NCBI RefSeq assembly: GCF_030272615.1
Contig: NC_081406.1
Span: 399,852,939-399,916,938, forward strand
Direction of reading: 5' to 3'
From: Cryptomeria japonica
Taxonomy: Eukaryota > Streptophyta > Pinopsida > Cupressales > Cupressaceae
DNA length: 64,000 bases
Positions 29,694-39,121 of this stretch are shown here, in pieces. The stretch's first letter is position 1, and every line of letters starts with the position of its first letter. The notes under the pieces are model-generated. The model had not been told where the DNA came from and did no database searches. It saw nothing but the letters and a program-made list of their open reading frames with translations. Both the position numbers and the translations under genes were made by a program.

Positions 29694-31514
29694 CTATCTC
29701 CTCCGGCTCCCTGCCGTAGCTGTCGCTGTCCGTGATGGTCTATGGAAGCTCCTCGCCCACTGATCTGCTGGCACGACACCATAATACAGGTCCCTCCAGT
29801 ATCCAATCTCCTCTCCTGCCCACAGGACATATGCATAGCCTGCCCCTGTGTCCTCCGCCGCCTGCCTCCCTGCCCTCAGCGCTGTCTCAGTCTTTGTGTA
29901 GCACTGAATCGCCTGATCTCTCTCCCGCTCAGTATCCCTGAGCCTTGTCCTGAGTCGGTCTCTTTCCCTCTCCAACTCCTGTATCTCATCTGCTTGACCC
30001 TGGTAGATCTCCCTGAGCTCAATTAGCTCATCCTCCTCTGGATCCCCACCCTCTGCCTCGGCCTGTGGCTCTCCCTCTACAGGTGCCTGCCCCTGTATCG
30101 GTACGTGTACTAGTGCCTATATGGGTACCTGTCTCTATGCATGCCTCTGTCCCTGCACCTGTCCCTGTCCCTGTCTCTGCCTAGGATCCTGTGCTGCTGG
30201 TACCTGCAAGGGCACTCCACCGTGACCCCTCACCACCCGAGCCTGCCGCTCCTCTCCACCCTCTCTCCGAGGTGCAACTCGCCTCTCTCCCACTACTCCC
30301 CTCCGCCTCCGTCGGCCTCTACCCCCATCACCTCCACCATCATCATCATCATCTCCTCCTCCATCTCCATCCAATAGCTCCCCTGGATCTGTCAGTCGTG
30401 GGAATGGATGCTCCGCCTAATATGCTGAATACTCAGCATCCATCCCAGCATCGTCGACCTCTGGCCACATGTCCCAGGGTAGAGGTATCATCTCTATCAG
30501 CTATGTCACTACCTGATCATACGACAGTAGCGGCCCAAACTACGCCTGATCCCTAACTGTACGGGCATACATACTCGAGCCTCGTGGCATCCTCTGAATT
30601 CGGCCAAACTGTCGGCCAATTCTGTCTACCAGCTGCCTCTCCAGTATATAGGGCATCCGCCCAATCAAATACCTACTCCGGAAGGTGTAAGGTAGCTCCA
30701 CTGCGTCATCCTCCCACTCCTCGCATCCCAGATACGGCCTCCAGATGACGACGTCAATGTCATCTATCACTCACCGCCAATGCTCTAACCTGCCAATCCG
30801 AGGCTGCGAAGTGATCATATCATACAGATGAACAAAACTCCGTCCATGACCCCTACCTCTGAAATGTATCGGCCGCGTGATAGGCAGATGCTCGTATGCC
30901 CAAACCTGCAGTAGTGTCACTCCACAGCCCAGTCCCACTGACCCATGGTACACAAACTGGTGAAGCTCATAATATAGGTGGGCCAAAACACATGGACCCC
31001 ACGCATATCTAGTGTGCTGCGTCACCAATATCTCCAGTGCTCCTCCCCAACCCACTGCCAACCCCCGTGTCGCTCTGTCCGGACATAGGAACCCACTGAT
31101 AGCTCCTCCAATCACAGCTGGCAAAGCTAACCCTGTCGCAGTCATGGTATCCCATGCCACATGTCCTGCTCTCATCTCTAGGCCAGGATCCTGAAACACC
31201 CGTCTCAAAGCCTCTCTGTCTCCGTCGCGATCGTATGGAATCATCTCTCCATCGATCGGTATCCGCAGAATCCTGTAGACATCCTCAAGGGTGACTATCA
31301 TCTCACCCATCGACAAATGAAATGTGCATGTCTCTGAATGCCATCTCTCGGCCAGCGCAGTCAGCAAACCCATGTTTGCCCGAAACTCAGGCACATACAA
31401 TACGTGTCTCAAACCCATCTCCTCGATGGCAGCTCTATCCTGAAAAGACAACTCCAGTCGCAACCTCTGTGTGGACGGGAATCTCTCCCGTGACTCTAGC
31501 ATAGGCAAATACTC
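29694..31514 (-). pseudogene. Element A antisense PMD gene, main exon
   Basis: Minus strand, opposite to gag-pol. Begins in frame at 31514 right after a TGCAG acceptor (EYLPMLESRE). The PMD proper is about 30771-31430: GLRHVLYVPEFRANMGLLTA, ERWHSETCTFHLSMGEM, VTLEDVYRILRIPIDGE, and then WGPCVLAHLYYELHQFV and VWAYEHLPITRP. This matches the plant mobile domain (aminotransferase-like) family known from TEs and the host MAIN/MAIL1 proteins. After it come a Gly/Asp/Arg-rich linker (30135-30374) and a coiled-coil tail (29694-29975) ending near YWRDLYYGVVPADQ. Stops near 30768, 30537, 30510 and 30420 make it non-functional now, a higher stop density than in gag-pol of the same element. Confidence 0.75.
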
Positions 31515-31554
31515 CTGCAGTCAAACAAATCAATCATGTCAGTCATGGTGGCAT

Positions 31555-31885
31555 TCACTGTTCATCACAAAATGCTACTCGCTATCTAAATGCATATGGT
31601 CATCTATCTCAGTGACACTCACTGTTCATCACAAAGTGTTGCTATCTATCCTAGTAGTGCTCCCTGTTCATCACAAAGTGTTACTCACATTTTGCACTCC
31701 CTGTTCATCACAAAGTGCTGCTCATACTTTGGGTACTCCCTGTTCATCACAAAGTACTCTATCTTGGTGCTCCCTGTTCATCACAAAGTGCCTTGATCTA
31801 TCCTAGTCTTCCTAGAGGACCTGCTTGAGTGTATCCTTTCAGCAGATTATCCAATCGACAGCGTATGTTCATCACAGAACTGCCA
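31555..31885 (-). repeat. CTGTTCATCACAAAGTG minisatellite
   Basis: Six to seven copies (about 31555, 31619, 31661, 31698, 31737, 31773, and a weak one at 31867) of a 17-20 bp unit spaced 37-64 bp, in the inferred intron just before the PMD exon. Copies are nearly identical while the spacers differ. I saw no equivalent in D or B. Confidence 0.8.
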
Positions 31886-31920
31886 ATTTGACCTAGAAGA
31901 CAAAACCTTGTATTTTCAGA

Positions 31921-32134
31921 CACAAACGCGTTTCTAACTCACAAATGCGCCTATAGACTGCACAAGCGCGCCTGAACAACGCAAACGCGCCTGTTTGACA
32001 TAAACGTGCCTACATTATTCATAAACGCGACTTTGGCACACAAACGCCCCTTCAGGATGCAGACGCGCCCGCATTAGACACAAACGCGGTTCCAGACGCA
32101 GACGCGCCTGGCACCGACGCAGACGCGGTTGCAC
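31921..32134 (-). repeat. CGCGTYTGYG motif array in the A antisense intron
   Basis: About eleven copies such as CACAAACGCG and GCAGACGCGG on the plus strand. Read in the antisense-gene direction they become CGCGTTTGTG and CCGCGTCTGC, the same motif and orientation relative to transcription as the two gag-leader arrays. Confidence 0.8.
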
Positions 32135-32244
32135 GTTTTTGCACTTTTTTTGTGCCTTATTCCTAAGCGCATTTATTGCTAACTAGCATGCATTAATGAC
32201 AAAATTGAATGTGTCAAAGTACGAAGAGGTTTGGTGGTACTTAC

Positions 32245-32310
32245 CGGCTCTCCTGCCTCTGCTGGTCTCTGAAATCGGCGAACGCGATCGAATCTGTGTA
32301 CGAAAGCCAT
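32245..32310 (-). CDS. Element A antisense gene, exon 1 (22 codons)
   Basis: ATG at 32310 followed by a basic peptide with core HRFDRVRRFQRP and ending GEP at a GTAAGT donor. The same peptide (H-R-x-x-x-x-R-R) with the same distance to the donor occurs in D (38376-38450), B (59492-59566) and E (63060-63134), each 25 codons. The conservation across four elements supports a real coding exon. Its role is unknown; the Arg-rich stretch could aid nuclear entry or nucleic acid binding. Confidence 0.7.
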
Positions 32311-32400
32311 CGCTGCTGACTGCTGCTGCTCTTTTTCTCGCTCTGCACTGTGATCTCGTGAGGGTGTAGATGACAATGAGGATGTCTTTTGCCCGTGGTC

Positions 32401-32409
32401 TATCTTATA
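32401..32409 (-). promoter_or_regulatory. TATA box of the antisense promoter in A
   Basis: The minus strand reads CTATAAGATAG, about 95 bp upstream of the exon 1 ATG. Comparable TATA boxes sit 75-105 bp upstream of exon 1 in B, D and E. Confidence 0.55.
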
Positions 32410-32508
32410 GCCTACCCTAGCCCTCGCCTTCATTTCTTGAGTCAGTCTTCATTATCCCGTGACTTTGTCACTTTATCCGACCATTCCATTCTAGCCTTTC
32501 TTTCTTAT

Positions 32509-32567
32509 CGAGAGATTGTCTGCAATCTTTCCAGACTTTTTCATCCAATCTCTCGAGGGGGCATATC
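32509..32567 (+). other. Stem-loop and G-run upstream of the PPT in A
   Basis: A perfect 10-bp inverted repeat, CGAGAGATTG (32509-32518) and CAATCTCTCG (32546-32555), is followed directly by AGGGGGCATATC. D has CGAGAGAT/ATCTCTCG and E has GGAGATGAATC with its complement at the same place beside the same G-run, so the pairing is kept while its sequence changes. Confidence 0.65.
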
Positions 32568-32609
32568 ATTCCCATTCTGGGGCAACTCTGTATCAGTTCA
32601 TCTTATCTT

Positions 32610-32655
32610 CTTTGAAACAACGCGACAAGCCGCATTGTCTCAAAGAGGGGCAAAA
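32610..32655 (+). promoter_or_regulatory. Polypurine tract of A, in a hairpin
   Basis: CAAAGAGGGGCAAAA (32641-32655) ends exactly at the 3' LTR and is the plus-strand primer. CTTTGA (32610-32615) pairs with TCAAAG (32640-32645), placing the PPT on the 3' arm. The loop is conserved with D. Confidence 0.8.
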
Positions 32656-33470
32656 TGTAGACACCCAAAATTGTCATGTCTAATTAAATAAATATTTTAT
32701 TTATTTAATTATTTAAGCCTAATTCTTCTATTAATTAAATAAATCCTTATTTATTTAATTAATTCATTTATCCTCTTCTAGCCTTATTTCTCATTTAAAT
32801 AAATACATTTATTTATTTAAATTATCCTTTTCCTAAATTAAATAAATATCTTATTTATTTAATTATCCCACTTCTTCTATTAATTAAATAAATCTTTATT
32901 TATTTAATTAATTCATTAGCCTTTTCTACACATGACACATGTCATTCATCTCTTAATTCATACACTACCTACCCCTTTCATTATTTTACTATTTCTTCTA
33001 CCTACTCTTTAATCATAGCCGACCTCCTTTTACACCTCTCAATCTTATCCCTCCATTTCATATTGTGTCTTCTATATAAGGAGATGCTTCCTTCATTATC
33101 AAACTCTAATCATCCTAATCATTCTATGCACCCTAATCAAGCATTCTAATGACCTAATCGACAATTTGGAGGACTTGACTACACTACGATCCTACTTGCA
33201 ACCACATTCCGTTCTTTGTTGAGCTCTTGTGCACATAAAATCTGAGAGCAAATATATCAAGCAAGATCAATGGAGATAGGAAGAATGAAGATCAAAACCC
33301 TATTGGACATGTGATGGTATAATCTTTGTGATTTCATTTGATTTGCATTGTCTTAGGTAATCTTCATATGTTATGGTGGATCTTTGTTGATTGTTAGGCT
33401 AGGGTTTTGTGGTTGGATTCATTTAGCCTTTCAATATTGTTGTTATTGTTATCCATTTTCACCATACACA
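32656..33470 (+). repeat. 3' LTR of element A
   Basis: 815 bp, TGTAGACACC ... CCATACACA, about six differences from 17306-18120. Followed by the right target duplication GCCGG (33471-33475). Confidence 0.95.
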
Positions 33471-33475
33471 GCCGG

Positions 33476-33729
33476 TAAAAGCAAATATGCAAATAAGAAT
33501 ATACCAATGATTATTACTTCAAAATAAAGTGTCCACATGATGTCTTCGACACTACCAAGTGTCTTCCATGTCATTGCAGGTACCGGTGAACATTATATCC
33601 TATCGGTGAACCATATACCGGTAACTGTTGCACAGTTTACAGTTTGCCAGTGAATGTTGCTGGATCTCCAAAGTAGGTGTATTTAGTAGGTGTTGACATC
33701 AATGACAAAACCATACCAAAATACCAACA
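33476..33729 (-). repeat. 3' LTR of element C, second segment
   Basis: Continues the C LTR after the insertion of A and matches 57606-57859. It contains further TRCCGGTRAA motif copies and ends CCAACA next to the C polypurine tract. Confidence 0.9.
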
Positions 33730-34120
33730 ATGTCCCCCTTTGGCATTGATGGCAACACAAGATGGAAAAACCATCAAAGTGCCAAAACAAAAATGCCAAG
33801 TGTAAAACCAACAATCTCGATTTCTCCCCTTGGGAGTAACATGTGTTTATCCAAAGATTTATTTTCAATACCAATCTTTCATACCAATCTCTCCTTAAAT
33901 GTGTTTTTCAAAATCTCTCCCCAAAAAGATAATGCGTGTTTCCATAGATTTCTCTCCCCCTTTGACATCAAATGCCAAAGTCACAAAAAGTCAAGTTCAT
34001 ACAAAATACCAACCAATTCAATATACCAACTACTCCCCCTGAGAAGTAGCTTCCTCATCAAATACCGGAATAAAATATTTGTCCATTTAATTCTGCCGGT
34101 TGATGACAATCATCAACTAT
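33730..34120 (-). promoter_or_regulatory. Element C 3' untranslated region with multiple PPT-like boxes
   Basis: The true polypurine tract (minus strand CCAAAGGGGGACA, 33730-33743) adjoins the 3' LTR. Similar purine boxes recur at about 33819-33835, 33913-33925, 33950-33975 and 34027-34045 (for example AAAGGGGGAG). Multiple PPT-like boxes are known in Sirevirus-type copia elements; whether C belongs there I cannot say. Confidence 0.65.
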
Positions 34121-35165
34121 CTAAGTCTCTACCGGTGGAGGGATGACTCGAAGCTGATCTTTGAGATACTCAAAAGTTTCCTTAGGCAAAGGTTTTGTGA
34201 AAATATCTGCAAGCTGTTCTTTAGTATTCACATAAACCAGTTTTATCTCCTTTTCTTCAACTTTTTCTCTTAGAAAATTCAGTTTGATAGAAACATATTT
34301 TGTTTTAGAATGTAATACTGGATTCTTAGATATATCAATTGCTGTAGTGTTATCACAATATATAGTAATAGGTTCCTTGCATTTTACCTTTATGTCTTTC
34401 AACATTTGCTTAAGACAAAGTACCTGTGTACAGTTTGTTGCTGCTGCAACATATTCTGATTCTGCTGTTGATAAAGATGTACAACTCTGTTTCTTACTTA
34501 ACCAAGAAACTAATCTCTTTCCAAGAAAGAATGCTCCTCCAGTGGTTCTTTTTCTATCATCCACATCTCCTGCCCAATTTGCATCTGTATATGCATATAG
34601 ATCAAAATTTTCATCTTTAGGATACCATAATCCAAGATTTGTTGTGCCTTGTAAGTACCGAAAAATCCTTTTTACTGCTGATTCATGATTTTCCCTAGGA
34701 TTACTCTGAAATCTAGAAACTATACATACTGCATTCATAATAACAGGTTTGGTTTGAGTCAAATATAGTAAACCTCCTATCATAGATTTGTATCTAGTTG
34801 GATTAACAGGTGTAGATTCATCCCTTTGAGATAATTTGTCATTTGTAGTCATAGGTGTGCTTACCGGTTTAGAGTTCTCCTTCCCAAATTTCTTAAGTAG
34901 TTCTTTCAAGTACTTAGATTGACTAAAAAATATGCCTTTATTAGTCTGTAAAATCTGCAATCCTAAAAAGAATTTTATTTCTCCTATCACAGACATTTTA
35001 AATTCATGCTACATTTCAAGAGAAAATTCTTTGCATAGTTCATCTTCTCCTCCAAAGATTATATCATCAACAAATACTTCAATAATCAAGATGTCATCAT
35101 TATTTACTTTGTAATATAAATTGCTATCTGCATTTCCTTTAGTAAAACCAATCTTTAAAAGATAC
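34121..35165 (-). pseudogene. Element C RT C-terminal part and RNase H
   Basis: From 34996 leftwards: MSVIGEIKFFLGLQI, the YLTQTKPVI and NPRENHESAVKRIFRYLQGT blocks, then RNase H with AYTDANWAGDVDDRKRTTG, SLSTAESEYVAAA, IYCDNTTAI and EQLADIFTKPLPKETF, ending VIPPPVET at 34121. The FVDD catalytic box of RT lies at about 35040-35090, between a TAG near 35010 and a one-base frameshift near 35180. The RNase H catalytic Asp/Glu set looks complete. Confidence 0.85.
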
Positions 35166-36534
35166 TTATCCAATCTTGCATACAAGAGCTCTTGGAGCTT
35201 GTTTTAATCCATACAGAGCTTTTCTTAATCTACAAACCATATCATTGTCATCTGTCAAGGAAAATCCATCAGGTTGTTCAATATAGACTTCCTGTTTAAG
35301 ATCTCCATTCAAAAATGCACATTTAATATCCATTTGATAAACTTTGTAATCCTTGTGAGCTGCAAAGGCCAAGAATAATCTAACTGCCTCAATTCTGGCT
35401 ACCGGTGCAAAGGTTTCATTGTAATCAACTCCTTCTTTTTGAGAATATCCCTTACACACTAGTCTTTCTTTATTTCTGACAACCTCACCATCTTCATTGA
35501 GTTTTTTTCTAAATACCCATTTGGTTCCAATTACATTTTTATTTTTAGGCCGGGGAACTAATGTCCAAGTATTATTTTTCTCAATTTGTCCTAATTCTTC
35601 TTCCATAGCTTTAATCCAAAATTTATCTTCACATGCCTCATTGACAGATAATGGTTCAATTTGAGAAATAAGACATACCTCTTCATTTGCCAATCTTCCT
35701 CTTGTCATGACTCCTTTAAATTTGCTTCCAATTATCTGATTTTCAGAATGATTCAGTCTTACATACTTGGGTGTCTTAGTCTGTTGTTGTTCTTCAATTA
35801 CTATGGAATCTTCTGATGATACCAGAGTAACTGGATCATCATTCTGTACTGGTGGATTTATTGTAGGTTCATTTGTCATAATTTCTGTTTTCGGTTCAGA
35901 GTCTATATACCTTGAAGTTTCTCTGAATTGTTCATCAATCTTTACATTTGTACTCTCAACAATTTTCTGTAATCTTTTATTAAAACATTTATATGCTTTA
36001 CTCTTAGATGAGTAACCAAGAAATATTCCTTCATCACTTCTAGGATCAAACTTGCCAATATACTCATCTCTTCTAATATAACATTTACTTCCAAAAATTC
36101 TGAAATACTTAAGAGTAGGAGTATTACCAAACCATTGTTCATGAGGGGTCTTACCGGTTTCACCTTTGATGTGAACTTTGTTGAATGTATAGACAGCAGT
36201 GCTTACTGCCTCTGTCCAGTACACATGTGGTAGATTTGCTTCTGATAACATACTTCTTGTTGCATCCAAAATAGTTCTATTTTTTCTTTCAACAACTCCA
36301 TTCTGTTGTGGTGTCTGAGGTGCTGATAACTGTCTTTTGATTCCATTTACTTCACAGAATGTATTAAAATCTTTAGATGTGAATTCTCCTCCTTGATCTG
36401 ATCTTAAACATTTAATTTTCTTACCGGTTTCATTTTCAACCATTGCTTTGAATAGTTTGAAACTTCCCAAGTGCTTCTGATTTTTCTCTGAGAAAAGTAA
36501 CCCAACACATTCTAGAATAATCATCAATAATTAG
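35166..36534 (-). pseudogene. Element C integrase (second half) and RT N-terminal part
   Basis: [15 protein letters not shown] (second catalytic Asp) and [16 protein letters not shown] (catalytic Glu), then [12 protein letters not shown], the variable linker, and RT from [19 protein letters not shown] through [35 protein letters not shown] and [10 protein letters not shown], where a one-base insertion shifts the frame. Element D interrupts the gene at 36534 between the first (right of D) and second catalytic Asp of integrase. Confidence 0.88.
36530..36534. repeat. Target site duplication of element D, left copy (ATTAG)
   Basis: ATTAG here and at 54996-55000 flanks the two LTRs of D; joining them restores the integrase frame of C. 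Confidence 0.9.
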
Positions 36535-37963
36535 TGATGCCCTCCTAAATGGCACAAGGTTAGTAAATGATAAATAACACAAAAGACACAAAACCGTTAG
36601 TGTTAGTCAATAAAAAAATAATCTAAAAAGACATACCAAGAGAGACACTAAAAACATGCAAGCATATTTAACTATCAAAGCAAACATGATGAGGCATCTC
36701 CAAATACCTCCTAACATGCTCTTAGTTTCTTTCTCCCTTGTTCCTCTCCTCTCCAAGTTCCAAAATAATGTAGCTCTCAGCAACTTTTTGCACTATGGAT
36801 GCTTATGGAGGATTGAGATTGTAGTATAGCTCTAAATGTAAAATGAAAAGCTAATACTAAACTATTGATACTAAAATGATTTATTTTATCCAAGATGACA
36901 ATACATGAGTTAATTATGCTAAAATGCTCTCTAAAAATGTCTATAGCTTAAATGCATACAAGTTTTCAGGATTTGGATTATGAAGAAATGGACTCTATTT
37001 ATAGGAAAAATGGAGCAATGGATGGTTGAGATTGAGCAACCTCAACAAGGGTCAGGATTGAATGATTTCAAATCCATGTGAGGGCTTTCAACCCAATCCC
37101 AGGATGACAAGTGTCAATGTGAGATAGGTTGAGAGGGGAGGGAATAAGCATTAAATGCCTGATATGACCTTGGGAGTTAAAGTCAAGGTTGGTTGAATGA
37201 ATAAACTCTTTATTCAAAGAATAAAGCTTTTATCCAATGGATAAACTCTTTATTCAAAGAATAAAGCTTTTATCCAATGGATAAACTCTTTGTGCAAATG
37301 TGAAATGGATGAATATGGTCAAAACAATAAATGTTTGGGGGGACAAGTTTGAAATAACCATAAATGGTTATGTAAGAGCCATAAATGGTCATGTAAGAGC
37401 CATTAGTGGTCTTGGAAGACTTTGGGGGTTAATTTGTTGAACACACAAATCATTAAATGCTTTTCAAAGACTTTGAAGTCTTTGAGAAGTGACTCCATTT
37501 TACTTAGGAATGTGACAATAATTAGGGGATGGATTAGGCTAATTAGGAAGGGGTTAGAAGAATCTAGAAGGGGATTAGATTTTGCAAGTGGATTTGGTGG
37601 GTGAAGGAAAATAAGATTTTATTAAAATAAAAATTTATTTATTTCAATAAATGTGTGCAAGTTGCATTTGTAGGAAAATGCGAGTGGGGGTGGGGATAAT
37701 GATTTAAATAAATGTTTTATTTAATTTATTTAAAAGAGGAAAAGGGGATTTTATTAAAAAAATAGATTTTATTTATTTAATTGATTTGAATTTGATTTAA
37801 TGAATTAATTAAAATAAATTGAATAATTTATTTAATTAATAGAAGAATGTTTTGGGAATAAATTAATTAAATATTAATTTAATTAACTGATGGCTAGTGG
37901 ATTTTTAATCAAATAAATAACGAATATTTATTTAATTAAGCTGGACAAATTTGTGTGACTACA
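36535..37963 (-). repeat. 3' LTR of element D
   Basis: 1,429 bp; on the minus strand TGTAGTCACAC ... GGGCATCA. The TATA box (CCTATAAATAGAG) is at 36993-37005. It holds two copies of a 40-bp unit (37198-37290 region, GGATAAACTCTTTATTCAAA and on) where the 5' LTR has one. U3 (37615-37945) is full of AAATAAAT palindromes. Confidence 0.92.
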
Positions 37964-38008
37964 TTTGCCCCTCTTTGAGACGGTGCAGTTTATCGCGTTG
38001 TTTCAAAG
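37964..38008 (-). promoter_or_regulatory. Polypurine tract of D, in a hairpin
   Basis: The minus strand reads CTCAAAGAGGGGCAAA ending at the 3' LTR. CTTTGAGA (37973-37980) pairs with TTTCAAAG (38001-38008); the loop resembles that of A. Confidence 0.8.
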
Positions 38009-38060
38009 AAAGAAAAACTGGTGTGAAGAAAATGCCCTATAAAATGTTAATTTAATGGGT

Positions 38061-38116
38061 GGTATGCCCCCTCGAGAGATGGGCCAATTTTTTTTGAAAA
38101 ATCAGACGATCTCTCG
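38061..38116 (-). other. Stem-loop and G-run upstream of the PPT in D
   Basis: CGAGAGAT (38073-38080) pairs with ATCTCTCG (38109-38116) beside GGTATGCCCCCT (a G-run in the element sense). Same layout as A 32509-32567 and E 62785-62894. Confidence 0.65.
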
Positions 38117-38272
38117 AAAAAGAATGAACATTGGTGAGGTGGTAGAAGAGAAGAAGTTAGCCATACAGGTGAAAACTAGAAGAAAATGGGGGAAACATGG
38201 AGAAATGGGGGCTCGGGAAGTTCACGGGGACCACGGCGGTGAGCGGGGAGAAGTTACGGTGTTGGCGAAGGG

Positions 38273-38278
38273 TATAAA
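38273..38278 (+). promoter_or_regulatory. TATA box of the antisense promoter in D
   Basis: GGTATAAATGG, 98-103 bp before the exon 1 ATG at 38376, on the strand opposite to gag-pol. Confidence 0.55.
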
Positions 38279-38375
38279 TGGGGTGAAAGGGGTGAAAACA
38301 GGATCATTTGTGACCACGACCAGTTGAAAACGAGAGCTTTGATAGTGACGTTTGGAGGAGCGAGCAACAGCTAGG

Positions 38376-38450
38376 ATGCCGATTCCGATCACCGAGCACA
38401 GATTCGAGTGAGTCCGACGGTTCTAGCGCCCAGACGACTACGAACCAACG
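38376..38450 (+). pseudogene. Element D antisense gene, exon 1 (25 codons)
   Basis: ATG at 38376, core EHRFE, then TGA where A has CGA-type Arg, VRRF, TAG where A has Gln, RPDDYEPT, then the donor GTACGC at 38451. It aligns residue by residue with exon 1 of E and B (all 25 codons, His at 8) and with A (22 codons). The two stops look like CGA-to-TGA and CAG-to-TAG decay. Confidence 0.68.
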
Positions 38451-39121
38451 GTACGCAAATTCGAAAACTTAATTTTTGTGCATTTTTGCTAGGTTTTTAG
38501 CTGAGTCCAAGTCAAGTCGAAGCAAGAGCGCTGGAACTTTGGTTTTGGCACTTTTGCGCCATGAATGAGTGCTATTGCGCCGCAATGGTGCTATTGAGCC
38601 ATTGTTTGAGCGCTTTTGGTTTGATATAGCGCTATTGTATGCAAGTTTTAGCGCTTTTGGTTAAGTAGCGCTATTGAGGGCTTAATTGAGTGCTATTGAG
38701 TTAAAGTAGCGCTATTGCATAAGGGTTTTAACGCTTTTGCAGTTTTAATGCTGTTGTATAGCTGATTGAGCGCTTTTGTTAGGGTTGTAGCGCTATTGTT
38801 AGGAAACTAGCGCTTTTGATGGTAAAATAACGCTTTTGTCTTAGGATAAAAAGATGCCCCAATTTGGGTGAAGAAAATCTCCGGATGCCAATGATTGATG
38901 GATGGCGAGGTGAAGTGGGAGTTGTTTTGAACCATAGCAGCCTGATGAAACTTAGGTCATTTGTTTAGGATAAATGCCTGTTGAAGTCTAGGTGGCCATG
39001 ATTGCTTACCTGTTGAGACCTGAAGATACTTGATCAAAGTATTTGTTGATAGTCTAGGTTTAAACTTAAGAAAGTTTGAAAATAAAACAACTGATGGTGA
39101 TTGATGAATGTCCATGTGCAG
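38451..39121 (+). other. Inferred intron of the antisense PMD gene in D
   Basis: 671 bp, GT...AG, phase 0 at both ends, with CTGAT branch-like and TGATTGAT sequence shared with A shortly before the acceptor GTGCAG. It contains the AGCGCT motif array. Inferred, no RNA data. Confidence 0.62.
38524..38838 (+). repeat. AGCGCTATTG / AGCGCTTTTG motif array in the D antisense intron
   Basis: About sixteen copies, spaced 8-25 bp, alternating TAGCGCTATTG and AGCGCTTTTG in the antisense-gene direction. The core AGCGCT is a palindrome with two GC steps and one CpG. The leader array of D (53281-53520) is the same motif in reverse orientation on the plus strand. Confidence 0.88.

Larger units (their letters stand above)
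31515..32244 (-). other. Inferred intron of the antisense PMD gene in A
   Basis: Donor GTAAGT at 32244-32239 (exon end GAGCCG) and acceptor TGCAG at 31520-31515, with a CTGAC branch-like site upstream. Both exons abut in phase 0. The 730-bp intron contains the motif array and the 17-bp minisatellite. No transcript evidence; inferred from conservation with D. Confidence 0.65.
17306..33470 (+). mobile_element. Element A: youngest, nearly intact Ty3/gypsy (Tat lineage) element, 16.2 kb
   Basis: Two 815-bp LTRs differing at about six positions, TG...CA ends and a 5-bp target duplication GCCGG (17301-17305 and 33471-33475). The uninterrupted target is visible in the sister LTR of C at 57601 (GCCGGTAAAAGC), an empty-site proof of the boundaries. 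Layout: LTR, PBS, 2.2 kb leader with motif arrays, gag-pol in one frame, 3' hairpins, antisense PMD gene, PPT, LTR. Confidence 0.95.

Noticed and set aside
30135-30377. Overlapping open frames on both strands rich in Gly/Asp or Pro/Ser
   Set aside because: GC-rich low-complexity linker of the antisense PMD gene; the opposite strand is open by composition only.
31590-31806. Repeat-containing plus-strand peptide with HHK and SSQS repeats
   Set aside because: It is the translation of the intronic minisatellite in various frames, with no conservation.
17300-33480. A host gene interrupted by the nest
   Set aside because: All flanks examined resolve to LTR or internal retrotransposon sequence; no non-TE protein signature was found.
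38524-38838. Evenly spaced short repeats looking like a CRISPR array
   Set aside because: Units are only about 10 bp and degenerate, spacers vary from 5 to 25 bp, there are no cas genes, and the setting is a plant retrotransposon.
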